From NCBI GenBank assembly GCA_039933105.1, contig JBDTOT010000019.1, positions 1 through 64,000 of the forward strand: 64,000 nucleotides of DNA, read 5' to 3'. The DNA comes from FEN-1219 sp039933105 (lineage in GTDB: Bacteria; Pseudomonadota; Gammaproteobacteria; Steroidobacterales; Rariloculaceae). The number at the start of each line of letters is the position of its first letter. Position 1 is the first letter of the stretch. Shown here one piece after another: positions 24,291 through 33,902 of the stretch. A program made the translations under genes and the position numbers. The notes beneath the pieces were generated by a model that was not told the origin of the DNA, ran no database searches, and saw only the letters and a program-made list of their open reading frames with translations.

Positions 24291-25358
24291 TTAGCCTTGT
24301 TCCAACAGGTTGCGCAGATCCGCGATGGCCGAGTGCGCGCGCGAGAGATACGACGCGAGCACGAGCGAGTGATTCGGAAATATGCCGTAGCCTTGGCCAT
24401 TCAGAATCATCGGGCTGTGAACCGGTGCGAGGCCCTCCTCGAGCTCGCGAATCACCTGCCTCAGGCTCACGACCGCGTTTTTGTCCTCGAGCGTCTTCTC
24501 GAAGTCGAACTGGGCAGCGCGCAGGAAGATCAGCAGCGCCCAGGCCGTGCCGCGCGCTTCGTAGAACTCGTTGTCGATCTGGAGCCACGGTGTTTTGACG
24601 ATCACGTCGGCGGGACCTTTGCTCGAACTCTCTCCCGCAGGCGCGCCGCTCAAATCCGTGTTCACCCGAATCTGGCCAACGCTGGCCGAGAGGCGCTGCG
24701 AGAGATTGCCGAGGCGCAGCTCGACTACCGCAAGCCATTCGCGCAGGTTGTCAGCGCGTGCGAAGAACTGCGCGTTGCCGGGCGTGTCGTCGGTCAGTCG
24801 GTCGCGGTAGCGGCGCAGAGCGGTCGAGGCCTCGCGATATTTGCTCTCGGCCGGCGGCAGTAACCAGCTGCGATTGTCGGTGTTCAGCGCCGGTTCGGCG
24901 ACGGCAAGATCGTCGTCCTCGAGCGACTGCGATTGCGAGCGGCTGTAGTAGTTGCGTAGCACGCGCGCGAGATCGCGACACTGCATCAGCACGCCGAACT
25001 CGAAGCTCGGCATGTTGTCGAGCCATAGGCCGGGCGGCAGCATATCGTTGCTGAGATAGCCGCCGGGTTTGTCGAGCATCCAGTCGATGGCGTCGATCAG
25101 CGTGTTGACCGTCGAGTAGCCGACCACCGCGCGATGGCCTTCTGGCGTCTCGCGCACGACCCACAGCACGCTCGGCTCCCGCGACCAGTAGAAGCCGAGC
25201 GCCCAGAAACCCGCGGTAACGACGAGCAACAACGTCAACGCCCAACGCCAACGGCGCCTGCGTCGCGGGGCAACAGGCGCTGCAGTGCTCGAAGTAGCTG
25301 CCGGCCCCGACGCAGGCGCGTTCGCGTTGCGACGGAGCCAGGAGGGCAGCAGCTGCAT
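24291..25358 (-). CDS. DUF2333 family inner-membrane protein
   Basis: A 355-residue protein with a basic N-terminus (RRRRRWRWALTLLLVVTAGF), one transmembrane helix at about residues 39-59 and a large periplasmic part. Segments such as TLIDAIDWMLDKPGGYLSND, PSFEFGVLMQCRDLARVL and DNEFYEARGTAWALL match the DUF2333 family found in Gammaproteobacteria. Function is unknown. It lies between acnA (9 bp upstream) and the GDT1-like gene, all on the minus strand. Confidence 0.85.
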   Translation of the reverse strand: MQLLPSWLRRNANAPASGPAATSSTAAPVAPRRRRRWRWALTLLLVVTAGFWALGFYWSREPSVLWVVRETPEGHRAVVGYSTVNTLIDAIDWMLDKPGGYLSNDMLPPGLWLDNMPSFEFGVLMQCRDLARVLRNYYSRSQSQSLEDDDLAVAEPALNTDNRSWLLPPAESKYREASTALRRYRDRLTDDTPGNAQFFARADNLREWLAVVELRLGNLSQRLSASVGQIRVNTDLSGAPAGESSSKGPADVIVKTPWLQIDNEFYEARGTAWALLIFLRAAQFDFEKTLEDKNAVVSLRQVIRELEEGLAPVHSPMILNGQGYGIFPNHSLVLASYLSRAHSAIADLRNLLEQG

Positions 25359-25367
25359 CGAATCGGG

Positions 25368-28025
25368 CTACGCTGCGTGCTTGCTGGTGGCGAGCTGTCG
25401 CAACACGTACTGCAGGATGCCGCCGTGGATGAAGTAGTCCTGTTCCTTCGGCGTATCGATACGCACGATGGCCGTGAACTCCTTCTTCTTGCCGTCGGTG
25501 CCCACAGCCGTGACCTTCACTTCCTTCGCACGCTCGAGCCCCAATCCGACGATGTCGAACGTCTCGGTGCCCGTGAGACCCAAGCTCGCCGCGGTGTCAC
25601 CTTCGCGATACTGCAGCGGCACCACGCCCATGCCGATCAGGTTCGAGCGGTGGATGCGCTCGTAGCTCTCGGCGATAACGGCCTTCACGCCGAGCAGCGC
25701 CGTGCCCTTCGCGGCCCAATCACGCGACGAGCCCGCGCCGTACTCTTTGCCGGCGAGGATGATCAGCGGCGTCTTGTCGGCCTGGTACTTCATCGACGCG
25801 TCATAGATCGATAGCTGCGCACCACTCGGGATGTGCACGGTGATGCCACCTTCAGTGCCGGGCAGCAGGAGGTTTTTCAGGCGGATGTTCGCGAACGTTC
25901 CACGCACCATGACCTCGTGATTACCGCGGCGTGCGCCGTAGGAGTTGAAGTCTTTCTTCGTGACGCCAAGGCTCTCGAGGTACTTCGCGGCGGGGCTGGT
26001 CGACGCGATGTTACCCGCAGGGGAGATGTGGTCCGTGGTGACGGAGTCGCCGAGCATTGCGAGCACGCGCGCACCTTTGACGTTCTGCGGCGTGCTGGTC
26101 TTCAGCGTCATGCCCTCGAAGTAAGGCGGGTGCTTGACGTAGGTCGAGCTGTCGCTCCACGTGAAGTTCTCCCCCTTGGGGGTGGCCACGGATTTCCAGT
26201 TCGCGTCGCCTTCGAAGACGCTCCCGTAGCTCTTCTTGAACTGTGCCGAAGTCACGTGCTTCGCGATCAGGTCGTGGATTTCCTTCGAGCTCGGCCAGAC
26301 GTCTTTCAGGTACACCGGTTTGCCGTCGCTGCCGATCCCGAGGGGTTCCTTCGTGAGATCGAGCTTCATGTTACCGGCGATCGCATAGGCAACCACGAGG
26401 GGCGGCGATGCCAGGAAGTTCATCTTCACTTGCGGATGAATGCGGCCCTCGAAGTTGCGGTTGCCCGACAGTACCGAGCACGCCACGACGTCGCTTTTCG
26501 CGAGCGCGGTTGCGATCTCGTCCGGCAGGGGGCCCGAGTTGCCGATGCACGTCGTACAGCCGTAGCCGACGAGGTTGAAACCCACCTTGTCGAGATCGCC
26601 CATCAGGTTGCAGGCCGTGAGGTAATCGGTGACGACTTTCGACCCCGGCGCGAGGCTCGTCTTGACCCAGGGCTTGCGCGTGAGGCCTCTCGCCGCAGCG
26701 TTGCGCGCAAGCAGACCCGCGCCGACCATGACGGCCGGGTTCGACGTGTTCGTGCAGCTCGTGATGGCGGCGATCACGACCGCGCCGTCCTCGAGGTCGA
26801 ACTTCTGCGCGCCGGCCGTGACGGGCGCCTTCGTACCCTTGCCGGCGGCCTTCAGCAGGTCGCGGATTTTGCCGCCCGCGCCGTTTAGCGCGATGCGATC
26901 CTGGGGACGCTTCGGACCTGCGATGCTCGGTTCGACCGCGCCGAGATCGAGTTGCAGCACGCTGCTATAGCGCGCGACCGTCGCGGTGCGCCAGAGGCCC
27001 TGGGCCTTCGCGTACTGCTCCACGAGATCGATCTGCTCGCGCGAGCGACCGGAGAGTTCGAGGTAGCGCAGCGTCTCGGCGTCGATCGGAAACACGGCGC
27101 ACGTGCTGCCGAATTCCGGTGACATGTTGCCGATCGTGGCGCGGTCCGCGAGCGGCAGGCCGTCGAGCCCGTCGCCGAAGAACTCGACGAACTTACCGAC
27201 GACGCCGTGCTTGCGCAGCATTTCCGTGACCATCAGCACGAGGTCGGTGGCGGTTGCGCCTTCGGCAAGCTTGCCCTTGAGCTCGAAGCCCACGACCTGC
27301 GGAATCAGCATCGTGATGGGCTGGCCCAGCATCGCGGCCTCCGCCTCGATGCCGCCCACACCCCAACCGAGAATGCCGAGGCCGTTGATCATCGTCGTGT
27401 GCGAGTCGGTGCCGACCAGCGAGTCGGGATACGCGTAGCTGTCGTCGCCGACTTGCTTCTCGAACACCACGCGGCTCAGGTACTCGAGGTTCACCTGGTG
27501 CACGATGCCGGTGTTAGGCGGCACCACGCGGAAGTTCTGAAACGCCGTCTGCCCCCAGCGCAGGAAGCCATAGCGCTCCTGGTTGCGCTCGAACTCCACG
27601 GCGTTGTTCTTGGACAGCGCGTCCTGCGTGCCGAAGTAGTCCACCTGCACCGAGTGATCGATCACGAGTTCGGCCGGGGAAAGCGGGTTGATCATGGAGG
27701 CCTTGCCGCCGAGTTTGACGACGGCGTCGCGCATCGCGGCCAGGTCCACCACCGCCGGCACGCCTGTGAAGTCCTGCAAGACCACGCGCGCGGGCGTAAA
27801 CGAAATTTCCCGGTCCGGCTCGACCTTGGGGTCCCAATTCGCAAGCGCCGTGATGTCGGCCGCCGTGATGTTGGCGCCGTCCTCGAACCGCAGCAGGTTC
27901 TCGAGCAGGATCTTCAGCGTATACGGCAGTGTGGCGACGGCGCCTTTGACGGCGTCGAGACGATAGATCTGATAGGTCTTGGCGCCGACCTTTAGGGGTT
28001 TGCGCGCGCCGAAAGAGTCGGTCAT
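25368..28025 (-). CDS. acnA: Aconitate hydratase A
   Basis: An 885-residue AcnA-type aconitase of normal length. The N-terminus has VKGAVATLPYTLKILLENLL. The [4Fe-4S] cluster cysteines lie in AITSCTNTSNP and GYGCTTCIGNSGPL, and the swivel domain has YGAGSSRDWAAKGTALLGV. It interconverts citrate and isocitrate in the TCA cycle. Upstream on the minus strand is a TATAAT hexamer 36 bp before the start, which suggests its own promoter. fumC, another TCA gene, is about 4 kb away on the other strand. Confidence 0.97.
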   Translation of the reverse strand: MTDSFGARKPLKVGAKTYQIYRLDAVKGAVATLPYTLKILLENLLRFEDGANITAADITALANWDPKVEPDREISFTPARVVLQDFTGVPAVVDLAAMRDAVVKLGGKASMINPLSPAELVIDHSVQVDYFGTQDALSKNNAVEFERNQERYGFLRWGQTAFQNFRVVPPNTGIVHQVNLEYLSRVVFEKQVGDDSYAYPDSLVGTDSHTTMINGLGILGWGVGGIEAEAAMLGQPITMLIPQVVGFELKGKLAEGATATDLVLMVTEMLRKHGVVGKFVEFFGDGLDGLPLADRATIGNMSPEFGSTCAVFPIDAETLRYLELSGRSREQIDLVEQYAKAQGLWRTATVARYSSVLQLDLGAVEPSIAGPKRPQDRIALNGAGGKIRDLLKAAGKGTKAPVTAGAQKFDLEDGAVVIAAITSCTNTSNPAVMVGAGLLARNAAARGLTRKPWVKTSLAPGSKVVTDYLTACNLMGDLDKVGFNLVGYGCTTCIGNSGPLPDEIATALAKSDVVACSVLSGNRNFEGRIHPQVKMNFLASPPLVVAYAIAGNMKLDLTKEPLGIGSDGKPVYLKDVWPSSKEIHDLIAKHVTSAQFKKSYGSVFEGDANWKSVATPKGENFTWSDSSTYVKHPPYFEGMTLKTSTPQNVKGARVLAMLGDSVTTDHISPAGNIASTSPAAKYLESLGVTKKDFNSYGARRGNHEVMVRGTFANIRLKNLLLPGTEGGITVHIPSGAQLSIYDASMKYQADKTPLIILAGKEYGAGSSRDWAAKGTALLGVKAVIAESYERIHRSNLIGMGVVPLQYREGDTAASLGLTGTETFDIVGLGLERAKEVKVTAVGTDGKKKEFTAIVRIDTPKEQDYFIHGGILQYVLRQLATSKHAA

Positions 28026-28060
28026 TGGAGCCTCGGGGTGTCGCGATGAAAACCAGCGCG

Positions 28061-28066
28061 ATTATA
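28061..28066 (-). promoter_or_regulatory. Candidate -10 element (TATAAT) of acnA
   Basis: A perfect TATAAT on the minus strand, 35 bases upstream of the acnA start codon, in a gap otherwise rich in G+C. No good -35 hexamer is seen at 16-18 bases spacing, so the promoter may need an activator. Confidence 0.4.
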
Positions 28067-28101
28067 AACGCGAAGCGCTCGAATGCGCGCGGGTTCGAGG
28101 C

Positions 28102-29223
28102 TCAACACGCGGCGCGCAGCTCGATCATCTGGCGACCGCCGTGTTCGATTTGGGCGCCTCCGAGGCACACGTCGCCGTCGTAGAACGCCACGAACTGGCC
28201 CGGCGTAGGGGTGCGCTGCGGCTGCTCGAAGCTGACCTCGAGCATGCCGCTGGCCAATCGGCGCACGCTGCAGGTCTGATCGGCCTGCCGGTAGCGAATC
28301 TTCGCGTGGCCTCGCCACGGCTCGCCGCGCTGCCACTCACGCGGTGGCGCGCCAATCCAGTGCGGTGCGGCGGCCGTGAGCGCTCGGCTGTGCAGCAGCG
28401 GATGCTCGTGGCCCTGCACGACTATCAGTTCGTTGCGCTCGGCGTCCTTGCCGGAGACATACCACGGTGCGGCATCGCCGTCCGCTGTGCCGCCGATGTG
28501 GAGGCCGTGGCGCTGGCCAAGTGTGTAGTACGCGAGCCCCTGATGCCGGCCGCGTTCGCGACCTTCATCGTCGCGAATGACGCCTGGCGATTCCGGGAGG
28601 TAGGCGTGCAGGAATTCGGCGAACGGCCGCTCGCCGATGAAGCAGATGCCGGTGCTGTCCTTCTTTTCCGCGACCGGTAACCGAGCGCGGCGCGCGACAT
28701 CGCGCACTTCGCTCTTCAGCAGATCGCCGAGCGGGAACACGATGTCGGCGAGGTCTTTCGCGGCCACGGCGTGTAGGAAGTAGCTTTGATCCTTGCCTGG
28801 GTCGCGCGCTTTGCGAAGCTGTGGCACGCCGTCGACGACCTCGAGCCGCGCATAGTGACCGGTTGCGATTTGCGTGGCGCCGAGGCGCTGCGCATAGCGG
28901 CGCATGACGCCGAACTTGATCTGGCGGTTGCACAGCACGTCCGGATTCGGCGTGCGGCCCTTGCGGTGCTCGTCCAAAAAGTCAGCAAACACTTGTTCCC
29001 GGTACTCGCGCGCAAAGTTCACGCGGTGCAGCGACAGGCCGAGCTCCAGGCAAACCTGGCGGGCGTCGTGGAAGTCGCGCGCGTTGTCGCAGTAACCGTC
29101 GTCTTCCCAGTTGCTCATGTGCAGGCACTGCACGGCGTGCCCCGCGTCCCGCAGCAGCAATGCGGCAACGGCGGAATCTACGCCGCCCGACAGCGCAACG
29201 ATGGTCAATGGTGTGCCCGGCAT
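28102..29223 (-). CDS. mnmA: tRNA-specific 2-thiouridylase MnmA
   Basis: A 373-residue enzyme. The PP-loop ALSGGVDSAVAALLL (SGGVDS at residues 12-17) activates tRNA, and the catalytic cysteines are in NPDVLCNRQIKFG and STGICFIGERPF. GKDQSYFLH is also family-specific. It places the 2-thio group on wobble U34 of Lys, Glu and Gln tRNAs. In E. coli mnmA sits between nudJ and hflD-purB; here nudJ lies 35 bp upstream and purB is close by, while hflD is missing. Confidence 0.96.
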   Translation of the reverse strand: MPGTPLTIVALSGGVDSAVAALLLRDAGHAVQCLHMSNWEDDGYCDNARDFHDARQVCLELGLSLHRVNFAREYREQVFADFLDEHRKGRTPNPDVLCNRQIKFGVMRRYAQRLGATQIATGHYARLEVVDGVPQLRKARDPGKDQSYFLHAVAAKDLADIVFPLGDLLKSEVRDVARRARLPVAEKKDSTGICFIGERPFAEFLHAYLPESPGVIRDDEGRERGRHQGLAYYTLGQRHGLHIGGTADGDAAPWYVSGKDAERNELIVVQGHEHPLLHSRALTAAAPHWIGAPPREWQRGEPWRGHAKIRYRQADQTCSVRRLASGMLEVSFEQPQRTPTPGQFVAFYDGDVCLGGAQIEHGGRQMIELRAAC

Positions 29224-29258
29224 GCTGCGATTCTAGCAGCGGGGCGCGAAACGGCAGG

Positions 29259-29738
29259 TCAGCCGTGCGCCGTTTGGCTCGGCGCGAGGGCGTCGGGCCG
29301 GAGATAGACCAGGCAGTCAAGAGGGTGCCGATGGCAGGCGAGATAGTCATCGAAGCAACGGAGCACGGTCGGGCTGCGTAGTTGAGCGCTGCGCTTCAAG
29401 AGCTGCTCGCGCGACAACCAATGCACGCCGACGATCCCCTCGTCGAGGGTTGCGGGCCCCAGCGGAGGCTCGGCGGTGCCGCAGAACGCAACTCGGAGGA
29501 ACGTGGTGCCCGAGTCCGCGCGCCACAGGTAGAACCCAACGATCGCGGCTGGAGTGAATTGGTGCCCGGTTTCCTCGAAAGCCTCGCGGGCGACAGCGGC
29601 GAGTAGCGACTCGCCGTGTTCGAGATGGCCCGCCGGCTGGTTCAGCACCAGGCGCCCGGCGCACTTCTCCTCCACGAGCAAGAAACGGCCATCGCGTTCG
29701 ATGATGGCGGCGACAGTGACGTCGATGTCGTGTGCCAT
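29259..29738 (-). CDS. nudJ: Nudix hydrolase, NudJ-like phosphatase
   Basis: A 159-residue Nudix protein. The start MAHDIDVTVAAIIERDGRFL and LVLNQPAGHLE match NudJ, and the Nudix box runs through GHLEHGES to REAFEETGHQ with the metal-binding glutamates in place. E. coli NudJ hydrolyses nucleoside tri- and diphosphates and HMP-PP. The neighbour downstream is mnmA, the same order as in E. coli. Upstream by 36 bp is the unknown gene at 29775. Confidence 0.92.
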   Translation of the reverse strand: MAHDIDVTVAAIIERDGRFLLVEEKCAGRLVLNQPAGHLEHGESLLAAVAREAFEETGHQFTPAAIVGFYLWRADSGTTFLRVAFCGTAEPPLGPATLDEGIVGVHWLSREQLLKRSAQLRSPTVLRCFDDYLACHRHPLDCLVYLRPDALAPSQTAHG

Positions 29739-29774
29739 GGGAACCTTCGTGAACGTTCGGTCGAGCAGGGGCGA

Positions 29775-30284
29775 TTATATTTGAAGTTGGCGCAGCTCGG
29801 GCTCGATCTCGCAGGCGTTCCAGAGGGTTTCGAACTTGTTCAAGTACAGCCGCGCGATGGCTGGCGCATTCGTGTCCGACATTCCTTCCCAGCGGTCTGC
29901 CTGGGGCCGATACATGAGCGCGAGCTCATCGGCGATGCAGAACGCCTCGGGGTGCGCGGCGTGCTGGCCCTTGCCATTGCGGAACTCGATATAGCTATTG
30001 AGCCGTCGCCCCATGTTGACGAACCGGCTCGCGGTCGTGATGACCCGCGTCGGGTCCACCACGAGCACGCGCACGCGTGCGAAGCCGCGCGACAGAATGA
30101 AACGCTTCAGCGTGTCGAGGAAGACGTCGTGATCGTAGATTGCGGGCTCGAGATCGTGCGTAAAGATCGAGAGGGTACGGTTCGCGAGCCCTGTGACCTC
30201 TACGACCGCCGCACGTACTTCGTCCAGGCTCGACAGGACCTGTCGGACGCCTTTGGTCTTGGTGTGCTCGCTCGGCGCTGCCAT
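29775..30284 (-). CDS. Conserved hypothetical protein, phospholipase-D-like fold without HKD motif
   Basis: A 169-residue protein. The segment LANRTLSIFTHDLEPAIYDH, then LDTLKRFILSRGFARVRVLV and a VNMGRRLNSYIEFR helix, resembles half of a PLD-type domain (the pattern of the small DUF7931 proteins), but no HxK catalytic pair is present, so it is likely non-enzymatic or a binding module. There is no signal peptide or membrane helix. It lies between purB and nudJ, the position held in E. coli by hflD and mnmA. I am moderately sure of the family and do not know the function. Confidence 0.65.
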   Translation of the reverse strand: MAAPSEHTKTKGVRQVLSSLDEVRAAVVEVTGLANRTLSIFTHDLEPAIYDHDVFLDTLKRFILSRGFARVRVLVVDPTRVITTASRFVNMGRRLNSYIEFRNGKGQHAAHPEAFCIADELALMYRPQADRWEGMSDTNAPAIARLYLNKFETLWNACEIEPELRQLQI

Positions 30285-30298
30285 GAAAAATTAGCTCG

Positions 30299-30345
30299 CT
30301 GACTTGCCAGTCAGTTTACTTAACGGCACGGGGGCGGCTGTGCCG
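30299..30345. other. Two short inverted repeats in the purB-downstream gap
   Basis: CTGAC-N6-GTCAG (30299-30314) and CGGCAC-N10-GTGCCG (30324-30345) lie in the 98-bp gap between purB and the next minus-strand gene. Neither is followed by a T-run on the minus strand, so neither is a clear intrinsic terminator. They could be processing or weak attenuation structures. Confidence 0.35.
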
Positions 30346-30382
30346 CGGGTCACGGTTTTTTCGCGGTCAGCCCTAAACGAGA

Positions 30383-31774
30383 TTAGATCTCGCGTGCGAG
30401 CTTGGCGGCAAGGCCGATATAGGCGGAAGGCGTGAGCGCCAATAGGCGCGCGCGCTCGGCGGCCGGCAGGGCCAGCTTACCGATGAATTCGCGCAGCGCC
30501 GCGGCATCGATTGCACGGCCCCGTGTAAGGTCCTTCAGCTGTTCGTAGGCATCCGCCTGGCCGTAACGGCGCATTACAGTTTGAACGGCCTCCGCCAACA
30601 CTTCCCACCGGTCTTCGAGCTCGGCCGCGATCAACTTGAGGTCAGCATCGAGTTTACCCAACCCGCGTTGCGCGGCGTCGATCGCGATCAGCGTGTGGCC
30701 AAGGGCCACGCCACAGTTGCGCAGCACGGTCGAGTCGGTCAGGTCGCGTTGCCAACGGGAGATCGGCAACTTGTTCGCGAGGAAGGTGAGTAGCTCGTTT
30801 GCCACGCCGAGATTGCCTTCGGCGTTCTCGAAATCGATCGGGTTCACCTTGTGCGGCATCGTGGACGAACCAACTTCGCCGGCCACAGGTCGCGAGCGGA
30901 AGTAGCCGAGGCTGATGTAGCCCCAGAAGTCGCGGCACAGGTCGATCATCACAGTGTTGAAACGCGATAACGCCTGGCAGTACTCGGCGATCCAGTCGTG
31001 CGGCTCGATCTGCGTGGTGTAGGGAGTAGGCGCGACCCCGAGAGACTCGAGGAAGCGGTTGCTGATCGCCGGCCAATCGGCCTCGGGATACGCGACCGCA
31101 TGCGCATTGAAGTTACCGACTGCGCCATTGAACTTGCCGCAGATCGTGACGCGGCCGAACAGCTCGGCTTGACGCTCGATGCGATACACGAAGTTCGCGA
31201 TTTCCTTGCCGAGCGTCGTCGGCGTGGCGGGTTGGCCGTGTGTGCGCGCGAGCATCGGTACGTCGGCGAAGCGCTGCGCCAGAGTTCGCAGGTCGATCGC
31301 GATCTGCTTCATGAGCGGCAGCAGTACTCGCTGACGTGCGTCGCGCAACATCAACGCGTACGCGAGGTTGTTGATGTCTTCCGACGTGCACGCAAAGTGT
31401 GTGAATGCCGCGAAGTTGCCGGTGGCGCCCGGCACGCCCTCGAGCTTCTGCCGCAGCAGGTACTCGACAGCTTTGACGTCGTGGTTGGTCTTGGACTCCA
31501 GGTCCTTTACCCGCTGCGCGTCGTCGAGGCTGAAGTCGTCGATGATCGCGTTTAGCACGTCTTTGACGGGCGGCTCGAGCGGCGCGAACTCGCGAATGCT
31601 CGGCTCGTCGGCCAGGCGCTGCAGCCAGCGGACCTCGATCAGCACGCGGTAGCGGATCAGAGCGTATTCGGAGAGGTACTCGCGCAGCGGCGCAGCTTTG
31701 CGCGCGTAGCGACCGTCGAGCGGCGAGAGTGCCAGGAGCGTCGAGGAGTCCACAGGCCGCTGAAGCCTATACAA
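30383..31774 (-). CDS. purB: Adenylosuccinate lyase
   Basis: A 463-residue fumarase/aspartase-superfamily enzyme of the E. coli PurB type. The family start ALSPLDGRYARKAAPLREYL, the catalytic histidine region ARTHGQPATPTTLGKEIAN and the signature GSSTMPHKVNPIDFEN are present. It splits adenylosuccinate and SAICAR in purine synthesis. The longest frame starts with TTG at 31774; GTG at 31753 is an alternative and would also suit the family's N-terminus. It is divergent from fumC across about 67 bp. Its closeness to mnmA/nudJ and phoPQ matches the E. coli 25-minute region. Confidence 0.96.
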   Translation of the reverse strand: MYRLQRPVDSSTLLALSPLDGRYARKAAPLREYLSEYALIRYRVLIEVRWLQRLADEPSIREFAPLEPPVKDVLNAIIDDFSLDDAQRVKDLESKTNHDVKAVEYLLRQKLEGVPGATGNFAAFTHFACTSEDINNLAYALMLRDARQRVLLPLMKQIAIDLRTLAQRFADVPMLARTHGQPATPTTLGKEIANFVYRIERQAELFGRVTICGKFNGAVGNFNAHAVAYPEADWPAISNRFLESLGVAPTPYTTQIEPHDWIAEYCQALSRFNTVMIDLCRDFWGYISLGYFRSRPVAGEVGSSTMPHKVNPIDFENAEGNLGVANELLTFLANKLPISRWQRDLTDSTVLRNCGVALGHTLIAIDAAQRGLGKLDADLKLIAAELEDRWEVLAEAVQTVMRRYGQADAYEQLKDLTRGRAIDAAALREFIGKLALPAAERARLLALTPSAYIGLAAKLAREI

Positions 31775-31841
31775 GCGAATTGGGAGTGCGCATCATAAAC
31801 GATCCTTACCGCGCTGATTCTTTTATTTCTTAGGAGTGTGC

Positions 31842-33248
31842 ATGACGGCCGAGTTTCGAGTCGAACGCGACAGCATGGGCGAGCTGAAGGTACCGGCGAA
31901 CGCTTTGTGGGGTGCGCAGACGCAGCGCGCCGTGAACAATTTTCCGATCAGTGGCTTGCCGATGCCGCCGGCGTTCGTGCGTGCCCTTGGCCTGGTGAAG
32001 TGGGCTGCTGCCGACGCGAACAAAAGCCTGCGTCTTCTGTCGGCGCCGATCGCGAAGGCGATCCAGGGCGTGGCTCTAGAGATCGCGAACGGCAAGCATC
32101 TCGACCAATTCCCGATCGACGTGTTTCAGACCGGCTCGGGCACGAGCTCGAACATGAATGCGAACGAAGTCATCGCAAAACTGGCGTCGAAAGCGCTGGG
32201 CAAACCCGTGCACGCGAATGACCACGTGAACATGTGTCAGAGCAGCAACGACGTCATCCCGTCCACGATCCATGTCAGCGCGGCGCTCGAGATCACCGGC
32301 AAGCTGCTGCCTGCGCTCGAGCACTTGCAGAAGACGATCAACAAGAAAGCGAAGAGCGTCGCGGGCATCGTGAAGACGGGCCGCACGCACCTGATGGACG
32401 CGATGCCGGTGCGCCTCGATCAGGAACTCGGTGGCTGGTCCGCTCAGATCCTGAGCAACATTTTCAGGCTCAAGAGTTCACTGCCGCGTCTCACCGGGCT
32501 CACACAGGGCGGCACGGCCGTCGGCACGGGTATCAACGCGCACCCCGAGTTCTCTGCAAAGTTCTGCGCTGCGCTCGCGAAACGCACGGACGTGGGCTTC
32601 CATCCGCTCGACAACTTCTTCGAAGCCATGAGCTCGCAGGATACGGCCGTCGAGGTGTCGGGGCAGCTGAAGACCACGGCCGTGAGTCTCATGAAAATTG
32701 CCAACGACCTGCGCTGGATGAATAGCGGCCCGCTCGCTGGGCTCGGGGAGATTGCATTGCCCGCGCTGCAGCCCGGCAGCAGCATCATGCCCGGCAAGGT
32801 GAATCCGGTGATCCCCGAAGCGGTGGCGATGGTCGCTGCGCAGGTCATCGGCAACGACGCGACGATTACGATCGCGGGCCAGTCCGGCAACTTTCAGCTG
32901 AACGTCATGCTGCCGGTGGTGGCGCTGAACCTGCTCCAAAGCATCGAGATTCTCGCCAACGCTGCGCGTGTGTTGGCGGATTCCGCGATCGCGGGTTTCA
33001 CCGTGAACAAGGCGCGGCTCGATGAGGCGCTGGAGCGCAATCCGATCCTCGTCACCGCCCTGAATTCTGTGATCGGCTACGACAAAGGCGCCGCGATCGC
33101 GAAGCAGGCTTACAAAGAAGGCCGTGCGATCCGCGAAGTCGCGAGCGAGGCAACCGATTTGGGCGACGCGAAGCTGAAGAAGCTTCTCGACCCGCTCGAG
33201 CTGACGAAGGGCGGCATCAAGGGCGAGGCTGGCGGCGGAGGCGGCTGA
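31842..33248 (+). CDS. fumC: Fumarate hydratase class II
   Basis: A 468-residue FumC. The ATG at 31842 has TAGGAG 6 bases upstream; an in-frame GTG at 31836 overlaps that site and is rejected. Signatures are FRVERDSMGELKVPANALWG, TGSGTSSNMNANEVIA and GSSIMPGKVNPVIPEA, with the catalytic His region QSSNDVIPSTIH. It hydrates fumarate to malate without an iron-sulfur cluster. An unusual glycine-rich tail (GEAGGGGG) ends the protein. The Nudix gene follows 21 bp later. Confidence 0.96.
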   Translation: MTAEFRVERDSMGELKVPANALWGAQTQRAVNNFPISGLPMPPAFVRALGLVKWAAADANKSLRLLSAPIAKAIQGVALEIANGKHLDQFPIDVFQTGSGTSSNMNANEVIAKLASKALGKPVHANDHVNMCQSSNDVIPSTIHVSAALEITGKLLPALEHLQKTINKKAKSVAGIVKTGRTHLMDAMPVRLDQELGGWSAQILSNIFRLKSSLPRLTGLTQGGTAVGTGINAHPEFSAKFCAALAKRTDVGFHPLDNFFEAMSSQDTAVEVSGQLKTTAVSLMKIANDLRWMNSGPLAGLGEIALPALQPGSSIMPGKVNPVIPEAVAMVAAQVIGNDATITIAGQSGNFQLNVMLPVVALNLLQSIEILANAARVLADSAIAGFTVNKARLDEALERNPILVTALNSVIGYDKGAAIAKQAYKEGRAIREVASEATDLGDAKLKKLLDPLELTKGGIKGEAGGGGG

Positions 33249-33269
33249 CAGCCGCCGCATCACGGAGCG

Positions 33270-33902
33270 ATGAGCGGCGCACTTACCCTGGAGATGATTC
33301 GCCGGCGCGTCGCGGCGCCGCGTGCGCCGGTCGATCCGCGTGCGCGCATGTTGGTCAATGTCGATGGGCCGATCTCACCCGCGTTGCGCGCCGCGATCGA
33401 CAGCCCGGGCCGCGCGGCATCGGTGCTGCTGATGCTCGTCGAACGTGCGGCGGGACTCACGGTGGTGTTTACGGAGCGTGCGGCGCACCTGAAAGACCAT
33501 GCTGGTCAGGTCAGCCTTCCCGGTGGCCGGATCCGCACGGGCGAGAGCGCCGTCGACGCTGCGCTGCGCGAGGCGCACGAGGAGATCGACCTTCAGCCGA
33601 GCGACGTGGAGGTGCTCGGTGCGCTCGACGAGCTTCTGACGGGAACCGGGTTTCTGATCAAGCCGGTCGTGGGCTACGTTGCGGCGGGACCGTTCGTCGC
33701 CACCCCGGACCCGACGGAAGTTGCGAGTGTGTTCGAGGTGCCGCTCACTTTCATCGCGAACCCGAAGAACATCACGGCGACGTATCGTGAACGTCTCGGG
33801 GCGCGCTTTCGGACCCACGAGCTGCATCATTCCGGCCATCGAATCTGGGGCGCGACCGCCGCGATCTTGGTGAATTTCACGGACATCATTTCCAATGAAT
33901 AA
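33270..33902 (+). CDS. nudL: Nudix hydrolase, NudL-like CoA pyrophosphatase
   Basis: A 210-residue Nudix protein. RAASVLLMLVERAAGLTVVF, HLKDHAGQVSLPGGR and REAHEEIDL form the Nudix core, and the LKDHxGQVSxPGG element is the UPF0035 signature of CoA-type pyrophosphatases (NudL/YeaB). The C-terminal HRIWGATAAILVNF is also typical. The expected reaction splits CoA to phosphopantetheine and 3',5'-ADP. Its last codons overlap the mazG start by 8 bases, so these two housecleaning hydrolases are translationally coupled. Confidence 0.88.
   Translation: MSGALTLEMIRRRVAAPRAPVDPRARMLVNVDGPISPALRAAIDSPGRAASVLLMLVERAAGLTVVFTERAAHLKDHAGQVSLPGGRIRTGESAVDAALREAHEEIDLQPSDVEVLGALDELLTGTGFLIKPVVGYVAAGPFVATPDPTEVASVFEVPLTFIANPKNITATYRERLGARFRTHELHHSGHRIWGATAAILVNFTDIISNE

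Noticed and set aside
23962..24738. The long upstream extension of the LOG frame on the minus strand
   Set aside because: It runs through the GDT1-like and DUF2333 genes in another frame; the true protein starts at the ATG at 23961.
25833..26888. 351-residue plus-strand ORF opposite aconitase
   Set aside because: Antisense to acnA, which is beyond doubt; composition is that of a mirror frame.
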